64,000 nt of DNA from Verrucomicrobiaceae bacterium (GCA_027490195.1 JAIXYN010000006.1:132930-196929); one strand, 5' to 3'; positions 15,974 to 25,391 are shown, counted from the stretch's first letter. Made by a program: numbers and translations. Notes: generated from the letters alone by a model not told the origin.

Positions 15974-17548
15974 TCACTTCGCCTTTTTCTTCTTAGGCTG
16001 CGCGGCAGGGGTGGGTTTGCGAATGACAACGGGAACCGCATTCTGCTGCGCCGCACCGGGAGTGCTGCGGCCGCTGGTGATGATTTGTTCGAGTTCGGCG
16101 GTCATCTTCGTCACGATCTCAGGGTTTTTATCCTGGATGTTGTCCTTCTCGGCGATGTCCGTCTTCAGATTGTAGAGCTGGGTGTTGGGCAGGCCTTTTT
16201 CGCCAGGGCTGCCGGGTCGTGGATCGCTCCAGCCGCCGGAACCAGCGCAGAGTTCGAGCTTCCAGTCGCCCTCGCGGAAAGCGAAGGAGCCGTTGATGGA
16301 GTGGTGGATCGCGCTCTGACGCACCGGCTTGCCGGATTCACCCAGCAAAGCGGGCAGGATGCTGAAGCTGTCCTCGGCGGCGGTTTCAGGCAGTTTTACC
16401 CCGACGGCGTCGGCAGCGGTGGCCATGAAATCCGTGAGGCACACTAGCTGTGCGGAGGTCTGGCCGCCTTTGACCTTCGCAGGCCAGCGAACGATGAAGG
16501 GCACGCGGTGGCCGCCATCGAAGATATCGGCCTTGTGGCCGCGCATGTTGTAGCTGGGGTTGTGGCCTGCGGCGAGCAGCTTGGGGTAGTCGGCGCTGGG
16601 AGAGCAGCCGTTGTCGCTGGTGATGATGATGAGCGTGTCCTTGGCGATGCCTGCCTCTTCGGTGGCGCGCATGATCTGGCCGAGGGCATCATCCGTTTCC
16701 ATGACGAAGTCGGCGTAGAGGCTGATGCCGCTTTTGCCCTGCCATTTTTCGCTGGGCAGGATGGGAGTGTGGGGGGAGTTCAGTGGCAGGTAGAGGAAGA
16801 AGGGCGCGCCTTGTTTCGCTTTCGAATCGATGACTTTTTTCGCCTCACGCGTGAAGGTGGGCAACACGTCTTCGCCACGAAAACCGGGGGAACCGGGGCC
16901 TTCGCGGGTGTAGCTCATGCGGCCGCCTGCGTTCATGGCGAGCTTCATTTTTTCCGTGGGATTGGCGACGACGTGATTGTTTTCGATGAAGCAATAGGGC
17001 ACCATATCCAGCGAGGCGCTGATGCCGAAGTAGGTGTCAAATCCGACACTGGTGGGGCCATTGGTGATCGGCTTGGTGTAGTCCACGTTGTTCACCTGCT
17101 CAGCCTTTTCGATGTTCAGTTCCTCCGTGGGGCCAGTTCGCACCCAGTCCATGCCCAGGTGCCATTTGCCCACGCAATGTGTGGAGTAGCCCTGGGCCTT
17201 GAGCATCGCTGGCACGGTCAGCCTACCCTGCTCAATCAAGCGCGGACTGAGCCCCCCGAGCACGCCGCTTTGCAGCTTGGAGCGCCAGGCATAGCGGCCC
17301 GTCATCACGCCATAGCGTGTGGGGGTGCAGACGCTGGAGCCGGAATGCGCATCGGTAAAAATCATGCCCTCTTTGGCGAGACGATCAAAACTCGGCGTGG
17401 CGATTTTGCCATCGGGATTGAGGCATTTCAGATCGCCATAACCAAGGTCATCACAGAGGATGAAGATGATGTTGGGTTTGTCGCCTGCACTGGCCGTGAC
17501 GGCGAAGGCGAGGCAGAACAGGGTCGTGAGAGCAATGAATCGGTTCAT
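15974..17548 (-). CDS. Arylsulfatase (type I, Cys-type sulfatase)
   Basis: A 524-residue secreted sulfatase. Signal peptide MNRFIALTTLFCLAFAVTASA; the metal-binding DD (D33, D34 in FILCDDLGYGDL); the sulfatase signature with Cys74 in SSVCTPTRYGVMTGR, which must be converted to formylglycine by a maturase encoded elsewhere; then VGKWHLG and IIITSDNGCSPS. A basic tail (PTPAAQPKKKKAK) ends the protein. It hydrolyses sulfate esters, probably of algal or animal glycans, in the periplasm or outside. Cys-type sulfatases are strongly expanded in this phylum. It is 22 bases downstream of the small helical gene at 17571. Confidence 0.92.
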   Translation of the reverse strand: MNRFIALTTLFCLAFAVTASAGDKPNIIFILCDDLGYGDLKCLNPDGKIATPSFDRLAKEGMIFTDAHSGSSVCTPTRYGVMTGRYAWRSKLQSGVLGGLSPRLIEQGRLTVPAMLKAQGYSTHCVGKWHLGMDWVRTGPTEELNIEKAEQVNNVDYTKPITNGPTSVGFDTYFGISASLDMVPYCFIENNHVVANPTEKMKLAMNAGGRMSYTREGPGSPGFRGEDVLPTFTREAKKVIDSKAKQGAPFFLYLPLNSPHTPILPSEKWQGKSGISLYADFVMETDDALGQIMRATEEAGIAKDTLIIITSDNGCSPSADYPKLLAAGHNPSYNMRGHKADIFDGGHRVPFIVRWPAKVKGGQTSAQLVCLTDFMATAADAVGVKLPETAAEDSFSILPALLGESGKPVRQSAIHHSINGSFAFREGDWKLELCAGSGGWSDPRPGSPGEKGLPNTQLYNLKTDIAEKDNIQDKNPEIVTKMTAELEQIITSGRSTPGAAQQNAVPVVIRKPTPAAQPKKKKAK

Positions 17549-17570
17549 GGTTGAAACGTCTTCAACGCAC

Positions 17571-17807
17571 TCAAGCCTCCGAGCTATCGAGATATTCCAG
17601 CGCTTTTGAGAAGCTGGCCTGAGTGAGGAAATGATTGAGCCTTGGCGGCAGTTGCGCGCGCAGTTTGAGATGCTCGGCTCCGAGTTCCTCCGAGACCTGC
17701 TTCAAGGCTTCCAGATGCGCCGCAGGATCACGATCCCGAAACGCATGATCGGCGATGAGGTCGAGGCGACGCTGAAGAAGAGTGCGCAATGAATCGAGAG
17801 ATGTCAT
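17571..17807 (-). CDS. Small helical protein of unknown function
   Basis: A 78-residue, probably all-helical soluble protein (LDSLRTLLQRRLDLIADHAF, HLEALKQVSEELGAEHLKL). The ATG at 17807 lies two bases after the stop of the upstream gene, implying translational coupling; a longer reading that would overlap that gene is rejected. No family is recognised. Its tight link suggests it works with the NlpC/P60-like protein, or is a small regulator. Confidence 0.65.
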   Translation of the reverse strand: MTSLDSLRTLLQRRLDLIADHAFRDRDPAAHLEALKQVSEELGAEHLKLRAQLPPRLNHFLTQASFSKALEYLDSSEA

Positions 17808-17809
17808 GA

Positions 17810-19063
17810 CTACATATTCTTGAGGCGGAAGTAACTCACCACCAGTTTTTCGTCCGGCTCCACCTGAAAGGAGTACTGCTTGAGAAGGTCCGCCAGGGTT
17901 TCGAGCATCCACGGGTAGGTGAATGTCGCACCATTTTTGGTGTAAAGAATGTCATCCGCCAAGTACACCGCCGAGTGGACGATATTGCCGGAAGGTTTGG
18001 AGAACAGGGCAATGTCCCCATAGCGAGGATCGCCCGCTGCGGGGGCATATTCGTTCTTCAGCTTCTGCATGAAATGAACCGGATCACTCAACTGTGGGTC
18101 AGCCACATCCTGAAAAAAGTTAAACGAAGTCCAGTGGCAGTCGCGCAAAGGGGCAGGACCGTTCAAAGGATTGTCCGGCATGGGATAAACAAACATCTGA
18201 GACGAGGGCAGCGGCGGCAGCACGTCGATGATCCCCAGCGTCCCGCCGTTTGGAGCATCCGCGATGGATTCGAACATGGTGCGCACATCGGTGCCCTTGA
18301 TTCCTTTGCCCCAGTAGTTTGCCAAGGCACTGATATCCATGCCCTGTTTGATGCGGAACCACATCGTCAGAGTCCGCTGGCAAGTCAGCCCGCGCATGAA
18401 ATCGCGCTTCTCCTCATAGGTCGGAAGTTGAGCCAGCACCACCGAGAGACCACTGAAGACGAGGTAGTCGCCATGTTCGCAGCAGAGCTGCTTGAAGAGC
18501 ATCAGCGTATGCTCGCCATTCTGAGAAGCACCAAAGCGATCTGCCAGTGTGTCTTTGTGAATGAATGTGATCTGACCACGGTTCTCGGGGTGCTGCAACA
18601 GAGCTTGATAGAGCTTTTTGCGAGGTCCGGCAGGCAGTGAAAGCAGAGTATTGGCAGCAGGCAGCATTGCCATGCCCTGGGTGGTTTGCACCAGCACCGC
18701 AGGCTCCATCAATTCCGCCTGAAGGTTGGCCGGCATCCCAGTGGATTCGAGCAGACGCTCCACATCGCTGTAATGAGCATTAGGGAAAATCCAGCGTGTG
18801 CCATTTTCCTCAAGCTTGCGCATTGGCAACAGTTCTTCAGGAGCGGCGATGGTGAAAGGCGTGTAATAAATATCTCCCCAAGGACCAGGACGCAAGTGCT
18901 GGCCAAGCACTGCGGATTTGACGCTCCCGGATTCTTCCGCGTGATCGTGCCATTTCATGAACGCGGCCCCCAGCAGAATGCCTATTGCGAGTAAAGCAGG
19001 AGGTGAGATTTTTTTCTTTGATGTTGATCCTGACTTGGGTGGCGCGGCTTCTTGACTCTGCAT
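17810..19063 (-). CDS. Membrane-anchored protein with NlpC/P60-like cysteine peptidase end
   Basis: A 417-residue protein with one N-terminal membrane helix (about residues 21-37, PPALLAIGILLGAAFMKW) after a basic cytoplasmic end, so the bulk is periplasmic. The C-terminal 120 residues resemble NlpC/P60: possible nucleophile Cys309 in PLRDCHWTSF, the GD motif in RYGDIALFSK, and possible base His363 in IVHSAVYLADD. The 250-residue middle region is unknown. If the peptidase reading holds, it cuts peptidoglycan stem peptides. Coupled to the 78-residue gene two bases downstream. The family call is inference from motif order and spacing. Confidence 0.6.
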   Translation of the reverse strand: MQSQEAAPPKSGSTSKKKISPPALLAIGILLGAAFMKWHDHAEESGSVKSAVLGQHLRPGPWGDIYYTPFTIAAPEELLPMRKLEENGTRWIFPNAHYSDVERLLESTGMPANLQAELMEPAVLVQTTQGMAMLPAANTLLSLPAGPRKKLYQALLQHPENRGQITFIHKDTLADRFGASQNGEHTLMLFKQLCCEHGDYLVFSGLSVVLAQLPTYEEKRDFMRGLTCQRTLTMWFRIKQGMDISALANYWGKGIKGTDVRTMFESIADAPNGGTLGIIDVLPPLPSSQMFVYPMPDNPLNGPAPLRDCHWTSFNFFQDVADPQLSDPVHFMQKLKNEYAPAAGDPRYGDIALFSKPSGNIVHSAVYLADDILYTKNGATFTYPWMLETLADLLKQYSFQVEPDEKLVVSYFRLKNM

Positions 19064-19234
19064 TCAGTTTTTGGGGGGCAGTTCCTGTGCCATAGAAACT
19101 ACGAGCATCAAATCTGAATCGTCTTCATTTTTTGCGCATCTGACGGCAGCCCTAGCTTGGCGAGAGTATTTCGCCGAGCTTGCAAAAGGGGAACGATTGG
19201 CGCACGCCGATTGAAGCGTCCAAACCAAGATGTT

Positions 19235-20973
19235 TCAGAGCTTCGGCTTTGGCGGCGTGATCGGAGCCATCTGGCCGCTGACGATGCCGTGGGCTTTGGT
19301 CGGACGCTTGTAAATGGCATCACCGCAGGCGATGAAAAGCTCGCTCAGATCTTTGCCACCGAAGCATACGTCGAGGGGTGGCTTGGGTGTAGGGATAATG
19401 AAGTTCACGCGACCGGCCTGATCGCAAACTTGAATATCGTCACCTGTTGCAACATAAAGCCAGCCGTTGGTGTCCACGCAGAGACCAGTGGCGAATCCTC
19501 CGTCCAGCATGTAAAAGGGTTCTGCATTGCCCACGGACCCGTTTTCACCGATAATCGCGTTAAAGACTGCACCACCCGCCGCCATGTAAAGCTGGGTTTG
19601 ATCGGGACTCAAACACATGGATCTGGCTTCGGGCGGCCACGATGTCTCTGGACTGCGAATGTAAACGCCCGCGTCTATTTTTCCTTCTTTCAGCGAGAAG
19701 CTCCAAAGCGCTCGATGTCGGGCGGCAAAAACTATCCCACCATGAGTCACCGCCAATGCGAAGCAGCTGCTTGTATCTTCAATCAGTAATTGATCACTTA
19801 TTGCCGGGAACGACTTCAGCAATTCATCACCTTTACCACTGAGCGTCCAATTCATCGCTCCCGTGTTGATGGCAGCTATGCGGAATTTTTCATATTCCAT
19901 TTTGATTTTTGTCACCTTGTCAGCGACACGCACGATAACCGGAGAATTGCCATTGGCATAAATCACGCCCTTGGAGTCTGCCACAAGGTGATTCAATTCC
20001 TCGATCACATCATTTTGCGTCAAAATTCTGTTGGGAAGCGGCGGCCTCGTATAAACTTTCTCCCACTCTCCTTCCCCGACCACCTCATAGCCCTTCCACT
20101 TGGACTCGCCTTTCGCATTCGCTTTGATCTCGATGTTCGTCTGCCAGTCCCGCCAGAGCCAGCGGAGGACGTCGGGAAAGATTTGGGAGGCGTGTTTGGC
20201 GTTGTGGCCGCCTCCGCCCCAGGCGTGGTTCACGTCGTAGCCGGCCCAGGTGAGGCTGCGTTCCATGGTCTGGTTCGCCATCCACCAGTCACCGCAGTAG
20301 AGGTTGTTGTCGCCAGTGCCGGACTGGAGGAAGACACGGAGAGGCTTGGGCTCGAATTTGCGCACTAAGACGGGGAGCTGGTCCGCGCCGTGGATGCCGA
20401 CATAGGTGCCCACACCGGTGAAGACACGGCGAAAGCGGTCAGGACGGTGCCACGCGACCATGAAGGCGCAAATGCCGCCGCTGCTGTTGCCGGAGATGGC
20501 GGCCAAATTGGGATGCTTGCTGAGTTTGAGACCGTGCTTCTCCTCGATGGCGGGCAGGCATTCGTCGAGGAGGTGGGCGTAATGCTGTCGTACTCGTAGC
20601 TACGATTGAAGCGCGGCAGTGCCTTGTCATTCGCCGCAGGCACCACGCCGGGCTTGATGAAGATGCCAACCAGCGGCGGAATGTCCTTTTTGGCGATGAG
20701 ATTGTCGAAGACGACAGGAGCCTGGTAAATGACGCCGTCCTGAAAAACCATTGAAGGCGCAGGCTTTGATTTGTCGAAACCGGGAGGCAGGTAGATCTGG
20801 TATTCACGCTCGGTGCCGGGGAAGACGCTGCTGTGCTTCGCCAGGTAGCTACCCTTCAACATCGTGCCTTTGGGCACGTTCGGCTGTGGTATGGAATCTT
20901 CGGTGAGAGGAAACTCCGGCTCTGCGGTCAAAGCCACTTGGGAGAAAAGAACGAGTGCGAGGATGGGGCGCAT
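19235..20973 (-). pseudogene. Secreted esterase fused to SMP-30/gluconolactonase, split by a frameshift
   Basis: Two overlapping frames encode one protein. The first (from ATG 20973, MRPILALVLFSQVALTA signal) runs through REYQIYLPPGFDKSKPAPSM and RSYEYDSI, then turns to nonsense rich in S, P and T. The second frame continues exactly from YAHLLDECLPAIEEKHG through the nucleophile elbow ISGNSSGG (Enterochelin-esterase type) to an SMP-30/gluconolactonase-like beta-propeller ending about residue 570. The change of frame falls near 20581-20584; one missing base there restores a full protein. It is either a recent pseudogene, a programmed shift, or a sequencing error. Intact homologues hydrolyse sugar esters and lactones in the periplasm. 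Confidence 0.75.
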
Positions 20974-21096
20974 ACGCGCATGCTGCCAGAGGCGACCACT
21001 GACCGCCAGCCTGAATTGATATGTAACCTTCCTTGAATAAAACACCTATGACGGGACGTTGAGATCGGGCTTGTTTCACGGTGCGCTCCGGCTAGC

Positions 21097-21846
21097 ATGA
21101 GGCAGTTTATTTCACCCCCTCCTGTCATCCATTTGAAATCCGGTTTCGTTCTCGCATGCGCACTCATTGGCGCGGGGCTTGCCATGTCGGCCCCGATGGC
21201 GGAGAAGCGCACGGACGATCCTGGGGCGAGTTCTGACATCGCGCTGCTGCGCCTGAGCTATGAGCGGGAACTGATCGAAGCCAGCTTGGCACCGGTCAAA
21301 GAGCAGATCACCGCGCTGGGCACCTTGGAAAAACAGTTTGCCGCTGAGCGTGACTACGACGACGCCATCACTGCACGCGATGAACGCAAGCGTTTGCAAA
21401 ACGAACTGGCCCGGCTGGACAAAGAGCTGCTGCTGCTGCAAACCCGCGAGCAGACGCTCAAGACCTCGCTGCTGCCGGACCGCATCAAGTTTCAGCTCGA
21501 CGCTGCGACTCTGAGCGATCTGCGGCTCGAAGGCGGTGCCATCACCGGGTGGTCCAAGGTAGGAGCTGCCGCAACCTGGAAGCTGCCCACGCTGCCGCCG
21601 GGGGGGTACGAAGTGATGCTGCGCTACCGCTGCGGTGCTACGGAGGGCGGCCAACTGCTGATCAAAGAAGCGCGCTTCACCCTCACCACGAATATTGAAA
21701 CCACGCTCAAGGGCCCTGAGGAGCGCAGTGCAGGTACGCTCAAGATCAGCGACGGCAACGGCACGCTGACACTCTCCGCGCAAGCCTTGGTCACTGACAA
21801 TCTCATGCAACTGCTGGCAGTCGAACTCGTGCCGGCCACCCAATGA
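21097..21846 (+). CDS. Secreted coiled-coil protein of unknown function (first of three)
   Basis: A 249-residue protein with a hydrophobic export segment (about residues 12-32, LKSGFVLACALIGAGLAMSA). Residues 50-125 are a strongly charged heptad coiled coil containing ERDYDDAITARDERKRLQ; the rest is beta-rich (PGGYEVMLRYRCGATEGGQL, FTLTTNIETTLKGPEE), suggesting a jelly-roll or carbohydrate-binding-like domain. The family is not recognised. The stop overlaps the next gene's ATG by 4 bases. Coiled coil plus beta domain recurs in the two following genes, so these are probably paralogues making one periplasmic assembly. Confidence 0.7.
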   Translation: MRQFISPPPVIHLKSGFVLACALIGAGLAMSAPMAEKRTDDPGASSDIALLRLSYERELIEASLAPVKEQITALGTLEKQFAAERDYDDAITARDERKRLQNELARLDKELLLLQTREQTLKTSLLPDRIKFQLDAATLSDLRLEGGAITGWSKVGAAATWKLPTLPPGGYEVMLRYRCGATEGGQLLIKEARFTLTTNIETTLKGPEERSAGTLKISDGNGTLTLSAQALVTDNLMQLLAVELVPATQ

Positions 21847-23339
21847 AGCGCTCTCTGCCAGTCCTGATTTTCGTCCTGCATGCCTGCACGGCATTGCTGG
21901 CGCAAACGCCCGTGCCGGAGCCAGCCGCCCTCATCGCCACACGCACGGCATTCATGCGCCAGGTGATGGCGGAATCGCAGCTGCTCACCCAGCAGTACGA
22001 GCGTGCGCTGGCCAAAGTGGAAACGGAAGTCGCCACCGCCGGTGATTATGAAGAGGCACGTGCGATCCGTCAGCGGCGCGAACAACTTCAGGCGCTGTAT
22101 GCCGGCACGGTGTCCAGCCTCGCTACTCCACTGCCCCTGACGCAAGCGCGAATGATGGGATCCGCCCAGGCCTCCGGCGAGATGCTCGGCGGCTGGCGCT
22201 CCAACGGCAGCGGGGCGGAGTGGCAGAATTTCCGCCTCATGCCGGGGAGCTACCACCTCGAATTTGAAGCCAACATGAGTGATGCCCCCGTCGCAGGCAG
22301 CATCTATGCCTCTCCCAAATTTCTGCCGCAGCAGAAGGCCTTGTTTGAATTTGACGAGGTCACGCTGCTGGGCACAGCCGCGGAAAACCACCGCACTTTT
22401 GAAATCACCCGCAGTACGGATGAAACCACGTTCACCACCGTGCGTGTCGGTCAGCTGACATTCACCCGCAATCCAGTCACTCTGCGTTTCACGGCTGCGG
22501 ATGGATATCCAGCCAACATCATCCGCATTCGAAACCTGCGACTGGTCCCCGTCACAGATACCACCGACACCGCCCCCCCCGCGCTCTCCCAGACCAGCTC
22601 CACCACCGCGATGCAGCTCGCCAGCACAGCGCTGAAAGATGCCATCGACACCGCCAGGAAAGCAGCCTCCGCCAGATATCTCGACGAATTGAATGACCTC
22701 GCTGTGTCCAAACCCGCGCTGCAAGGACAGATCGATGCCGAAATCCGCCGGATGCAGCGGCTGGGAGATCAAAAAGCAGGGCGTAGTGGCATCAACGCAA
22801 TCACCACGACCGGTGGCAGCTTCAGTGGTTTTGAAGACATCAGTGATGCACGCTTGGCGGATGAAGAGCCGCTCTCTGGCGAACGATTCAAGGTGGAATA
22901 CGAAGGGCGTACATTGATGGTGCGCCTGCTGTGGATCGATTGTGCGCCACTGGAGGAAAACGAGCCTGGAGTGAAACGCTTCGCCAAGCATTTCAACATC
23001 GAGGAAGCGGATGTGCCAGCTGTGGGTCGTGCTGCGCGCGAGTTCACCGCCAGTTATCTGCGTAACAAACCCCTGCGCCTGCTCATCCGCCCTGACCCCG
23101 ACAAAGACGGCACCATGGCCGCGCTGCTGTTTCTGCCGAATGTGGGCTTGTACCAAAATGTGCTCGTCAATCACGGACTGGCAGCCGTGGTAGAACCTGC
23201 GCGACAGCAACAGCACAACGCCATGGAGCGCGCATTCCTCTCAACGCTGAGCGCCATCGAAAACACCGCCAGAAAACGTCGCCCCGCACCCGGTGCCTGG
23301 GCGCTCTCGGCAGATACCCACGGAGGGAAGCAACCATGA
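21843..23339 (+). CDS. Secreted coiled-coil protein with degenerate SNase-like domain
   Basis: A 498-residue secreted protein (signal MKRSLPVLIFVLHACTALLA). Residues 35-88 are coiled coil with GDYEEARAIRQRREQLQ, matching the previous protein; 100-240 is a beta domain (PGSYHLEFEANMS). Residues about 345-455 resemble a staphylococcal-nuclease fold: FKVEYEGRTLMVRLLWIDCA, then VGRAAREFTASYLRNKPLRL and GLYQNVLVNHGLAAVV. The equivalent of catalytic Arg87 (normally DKYGR) is Thr in DKDGTMAALL, so nuclease activity is doubtful; the domain may bind rather than cut. Overlaps its neighbours by 4 bases on each side. Confidence 0.7.
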   Translation: MKRSLPVLIFVLHACTALLAQTPVPEPAALIATRTAFMRQVMAESQLLTQQYERALAKVETEVATAGDYEEARAIRQRREQLQALYAGTVSSLATPLPLTQARMMGSAQASGEMLGGWRSNGSGAEWQNFRLMPGSYHLEFEANMSDAPVAGSIYASPKFLPQQKALFEFDEVTLLGTAAENHRTFEITRSTDETTFTTVRVGQLTFTRNPVTLRFTAADGYPANIIRIRNLRLVPVTDTTDTAPPALSQTSSTTAMQLASTALKDAIDTARKAASARYLDELNDLAVSKPALQGQIDAEIRRMQRLGDQKAGRSGINAITTTGGSFSGFEDISDARLADEEPLSGERFKVEYEGRTLMVRLLWIDCAPLEENEPGVKRFAKHFNIEEADVPAVGRAAREFTASYLRNKPLRLLIRPDPDKDGTMAALLFLPNVGLYQNVLVNHGLAAVVEPARQQQHNAMERAFLSTLSAIENTARKRRPAPGAWALSADTHGGKQP

Positions 23340-24076
23340 AGCACCTGCTATTAAGAGCCGCAGGCCTGCTGCTGGCTGGCCATGCCGTGGCCCAGCAGCC
23401 CGCACCTGCCCCCGCTGCACGCCTGCAGCAGATGGAAAGCATCTACCAGAAAGAGCTGAGCGCACGGCATATTCCTCTGCTGGGGAAGTATCTCATCGAA
23501 CTGCAGCGGCAGGCCGCCAATGCCACCGACAAGACTGCCTACACGGCTGAAATCAACCGCATCCAACAAATCATCAATGCAGGTGGGGTGCTGGATCTGA
23601 TCGCCACGCAGCAGGCGCAGTCTGGCACCATGCCCATGCCGGCGCCGATGCCATCCCCGGTGCCCATCGAGCAAAAACAGGCGCTCATTGCGCTGTCACC
23701 CGCGCTCGCCCAGAAGGTATCCCCCAACGCACCGGCAGATGCGCAAACGGCCACCGTTGGCGAGATCGAGTGGCGCATTGAATTCATCGCTGCGGGCACG
23801 TATGACATTCTCCTGCATTATGCCTGTCCGGAACTGGCGGAACCGCTGAAAATCGTGGTCTCCTTCAACGGGCAGACACTCGAAAAAGAACTGGAGGTCG
23901 AGCGTGTGACCAAAGATGCCCAGTCTTTCCGTATTCTTAGACTTGGAAGCCTCACCTTGACCAGTGACCTTCGCGGCGAAACACTGCGCCTTGTCGCCGG
24001 TGACAAAGCCAGCCCGCAGCTCATCCTCAAAAGCCTGCTCATCACCCGGCCGCGACCTCCCGCCCTCAATCCCTAG
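23336..24076 (+). CDS. Secreted coiled-coil protein of unknown function (third of three)
   Basis: A 246-residue secreted protein (signal MKHLLLRAAGLLLAGHAVAQ) preceded by a strong GGAGG ribosome site inside the upstream gene. A short helical part (residues 28-90) is followed by a Pro/Met linker (GTMPMPAPMPSPVPIEQ) and a beta domain (IEFIAAGTYDILLHYACPEL) like those of the two upstream proteins. No catalytic motif. The shared plan and the 4-base overlaps argue that all three are made together in fixed amounts. The deacetylase gene begins 4 bases after its stop. Confidence 0.7.
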   Translation: MKHLLLRAAGLLLAGHAVAQQPAPAPAARLQQMESIYQKELSARHIPLLGKYLIELQRQAANATDKTAYTAEINRIQQIINAGGVLDLIATQQAQSGTMPMPAPMPSPVPIEQKQALIALSPALAQKVSPNAPADAQTATVGEIEWRIEFIAAGTYDILLHYACPELAEPLKIVVSFNGQTLEKELEVERVTKDAQSFRILRLGSLTLTSDLRGETLRLVAGDKASPQLILKSLLITRPRPPALNP

Positions 24077-24080
24077 CGCC

Positions 24081-25391
24081 ATGCGTTTTGCCTTTTCGTT
24101 TATCTTTATTGTCCTCATTCTAGGCACACTGCCCTCCTGCAAGCGAATCGAGGCCAAACTACGCCGCCTTGCCGAGCAGAGCGGCGTCACCCCGAAGCCC
24201 CCACCACCGCCCAAACCCGATGAGCCCGTCCTGACCGCTGAAGAGTTGGCGATCGAAAAGAAACTGCAGGATACCGCCCTGCTGCAGGCCGCCGCGCCGG
24301 AGGCTCCGGCGGCTCCCGCCTTTGAACTCAACAAATCCTCCGTCGTCTCCATCCTTGGCTACCATGATTTCAAAGACCGCGGCGGCAGCCCCATGCTCAT
24401 CGCCGCGCCGAAGTTCCGCGCGCAAATGCAGGCCATCAAGGACTCCAAGATCCCCGTCATTGCTTACAGCGAAATGATGGCTTGGAAGCGGGGTGAGAAG
24501 AACATTCCCGAAGATGCCATCGTGATAACCATGGATGACGGCTGGGAGGGCGTGTACACCTATGCCTATCCGGTGCTGCGTGAGTTTGGCTTCCCCTTCA
24601 CCATCTACCTCTACAAGAACTATGTCGGCGGTGCGGGCCGTTCGATGAGCTGGGAGCAGATCAAAGAGATGATGCAGCACGGCTGTGAAGTCGGCAGTCA
24701 CAGCGTCTCCCACGCGAGCCTAAAAAGCCCCCCGAAGAACCTGAAGACGGATGCTGACAAGCAGCAGTGGGTCTTGGGCGAGCTCAAGGACTCGCGCGAA
24801 TTTTTGGAGCAAAACCTGCACATCAAGTGCCTCTCCTTCGCCTACCCCTATGGCAACTTCGACGACGCCATCATGGAGACCGCGCTGCAGATTGGCTACG
24901 AATCTCTTGTCACTGTGAACGGCCAGAAAGTCAGCTGGGACACCCCCAATGGCAAGCTTGGCCGTTACATCGTTCACGGTGACAACGACATCAACTTCAA
25001 GCTCGCCACCAGCTTCCGTGGTCGGGGTGATGTCGGCTCCAATAAATTCCTCGTTGCTGACGCCAAGAACGACAAAGGCGAACAGCTCATCCAACTGAAG
25101 CCCAAGCCTGATGCCGTCATCACCGAGCGCCGCCCCCTCATCGAAGCGGATTTGAAAAAAATCGGCACCATCCTGCCGGAGAGCATCAAGCTGCGCATCG
25201 CCGGTCTGGGCACCGTTCCGGTGGATTATGACCCGGCCACCATGATCGTGCGCTTCCAGTTTCCCTACAAACTGCGCCGAGAGGACTGCGCCCTCAGCCT
25301 CAGCTTTCAGCGTGACGCCACCCAGCCTGCCGAAGTCGTGAGCTGGCGCTTCAAGATTGACCTTGAAGCGGCTTATATGCCCCCTCCTTAG
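24081..25391 (+). CDS. Polysaccharide deacetylase (NodB/CE4) lipoprotein
   Basis: A 436-residue lipoprotein (lipobox LILGTLPSC, Cys20) with a Pro-rich linker, then a CE4 domain: SILGYHDF, the metal/catalytic TMDDGWEG (usual T-F-D-D-G) and the zinc His pair in GSHSVSHASL, followed by SFAYPYG. The C-terminal 100 residues are a separate beta domain. It probably removes N-acetyl groups from peptidoglycan or an exported glucosamine polymer, at the outer or inner membrane. The ATG at 24081 gives the lipoprotein signal and starts 4 bases after the previous gene; a much longer upstream reading is only overlap. Last gene of the coiled-coil operon. Confidence 0.88.
   Translation: MRFAFSFIFIVLILGTLPSCKRIEAKLRRLAEQSGVTPKPPPPPKPDEPVLTAEELAIEKKLQDTALLQAAAPEAPAAPAFELNKSSVVSILGYHDFKDRGGSPMLIAAPKFRAQMQAIKDSKIPVIAYSEMMAWKRGEKNIPEDAIVITMDDGWEGVYTYAYPVLREFGFPFTIYLYKNYVGGAGRSMSWEQIKEMMQHGCEVGSHSVSHASLKSPPKNLKTDADKQQWVLGELKDSREFLEQNLHIKCLSFAYPYGNFDDAIMETALQIGYESLVTVNGQKVSWDTPNGKLGRYIVHGDNDINFKLATSFRGRGDVGSNKFLVADAKNDKGEQLIQLKPKPDAVITERRPLIEADLKKIGTILPESIKLRIAGLGTVPVDYDPATMIVRFQFPYKLRREDCALSLSFQRDATQPAEVVSWRFKIDLEAAYMPPP

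Noticed and set aside
21624-23216. A 530-codon minus-strand frame opposite the second coiled-coil gene.
   Set aside because: The plus-strand genes have signal peptides, operon overlaps and domain patterns; the minus frame has none.
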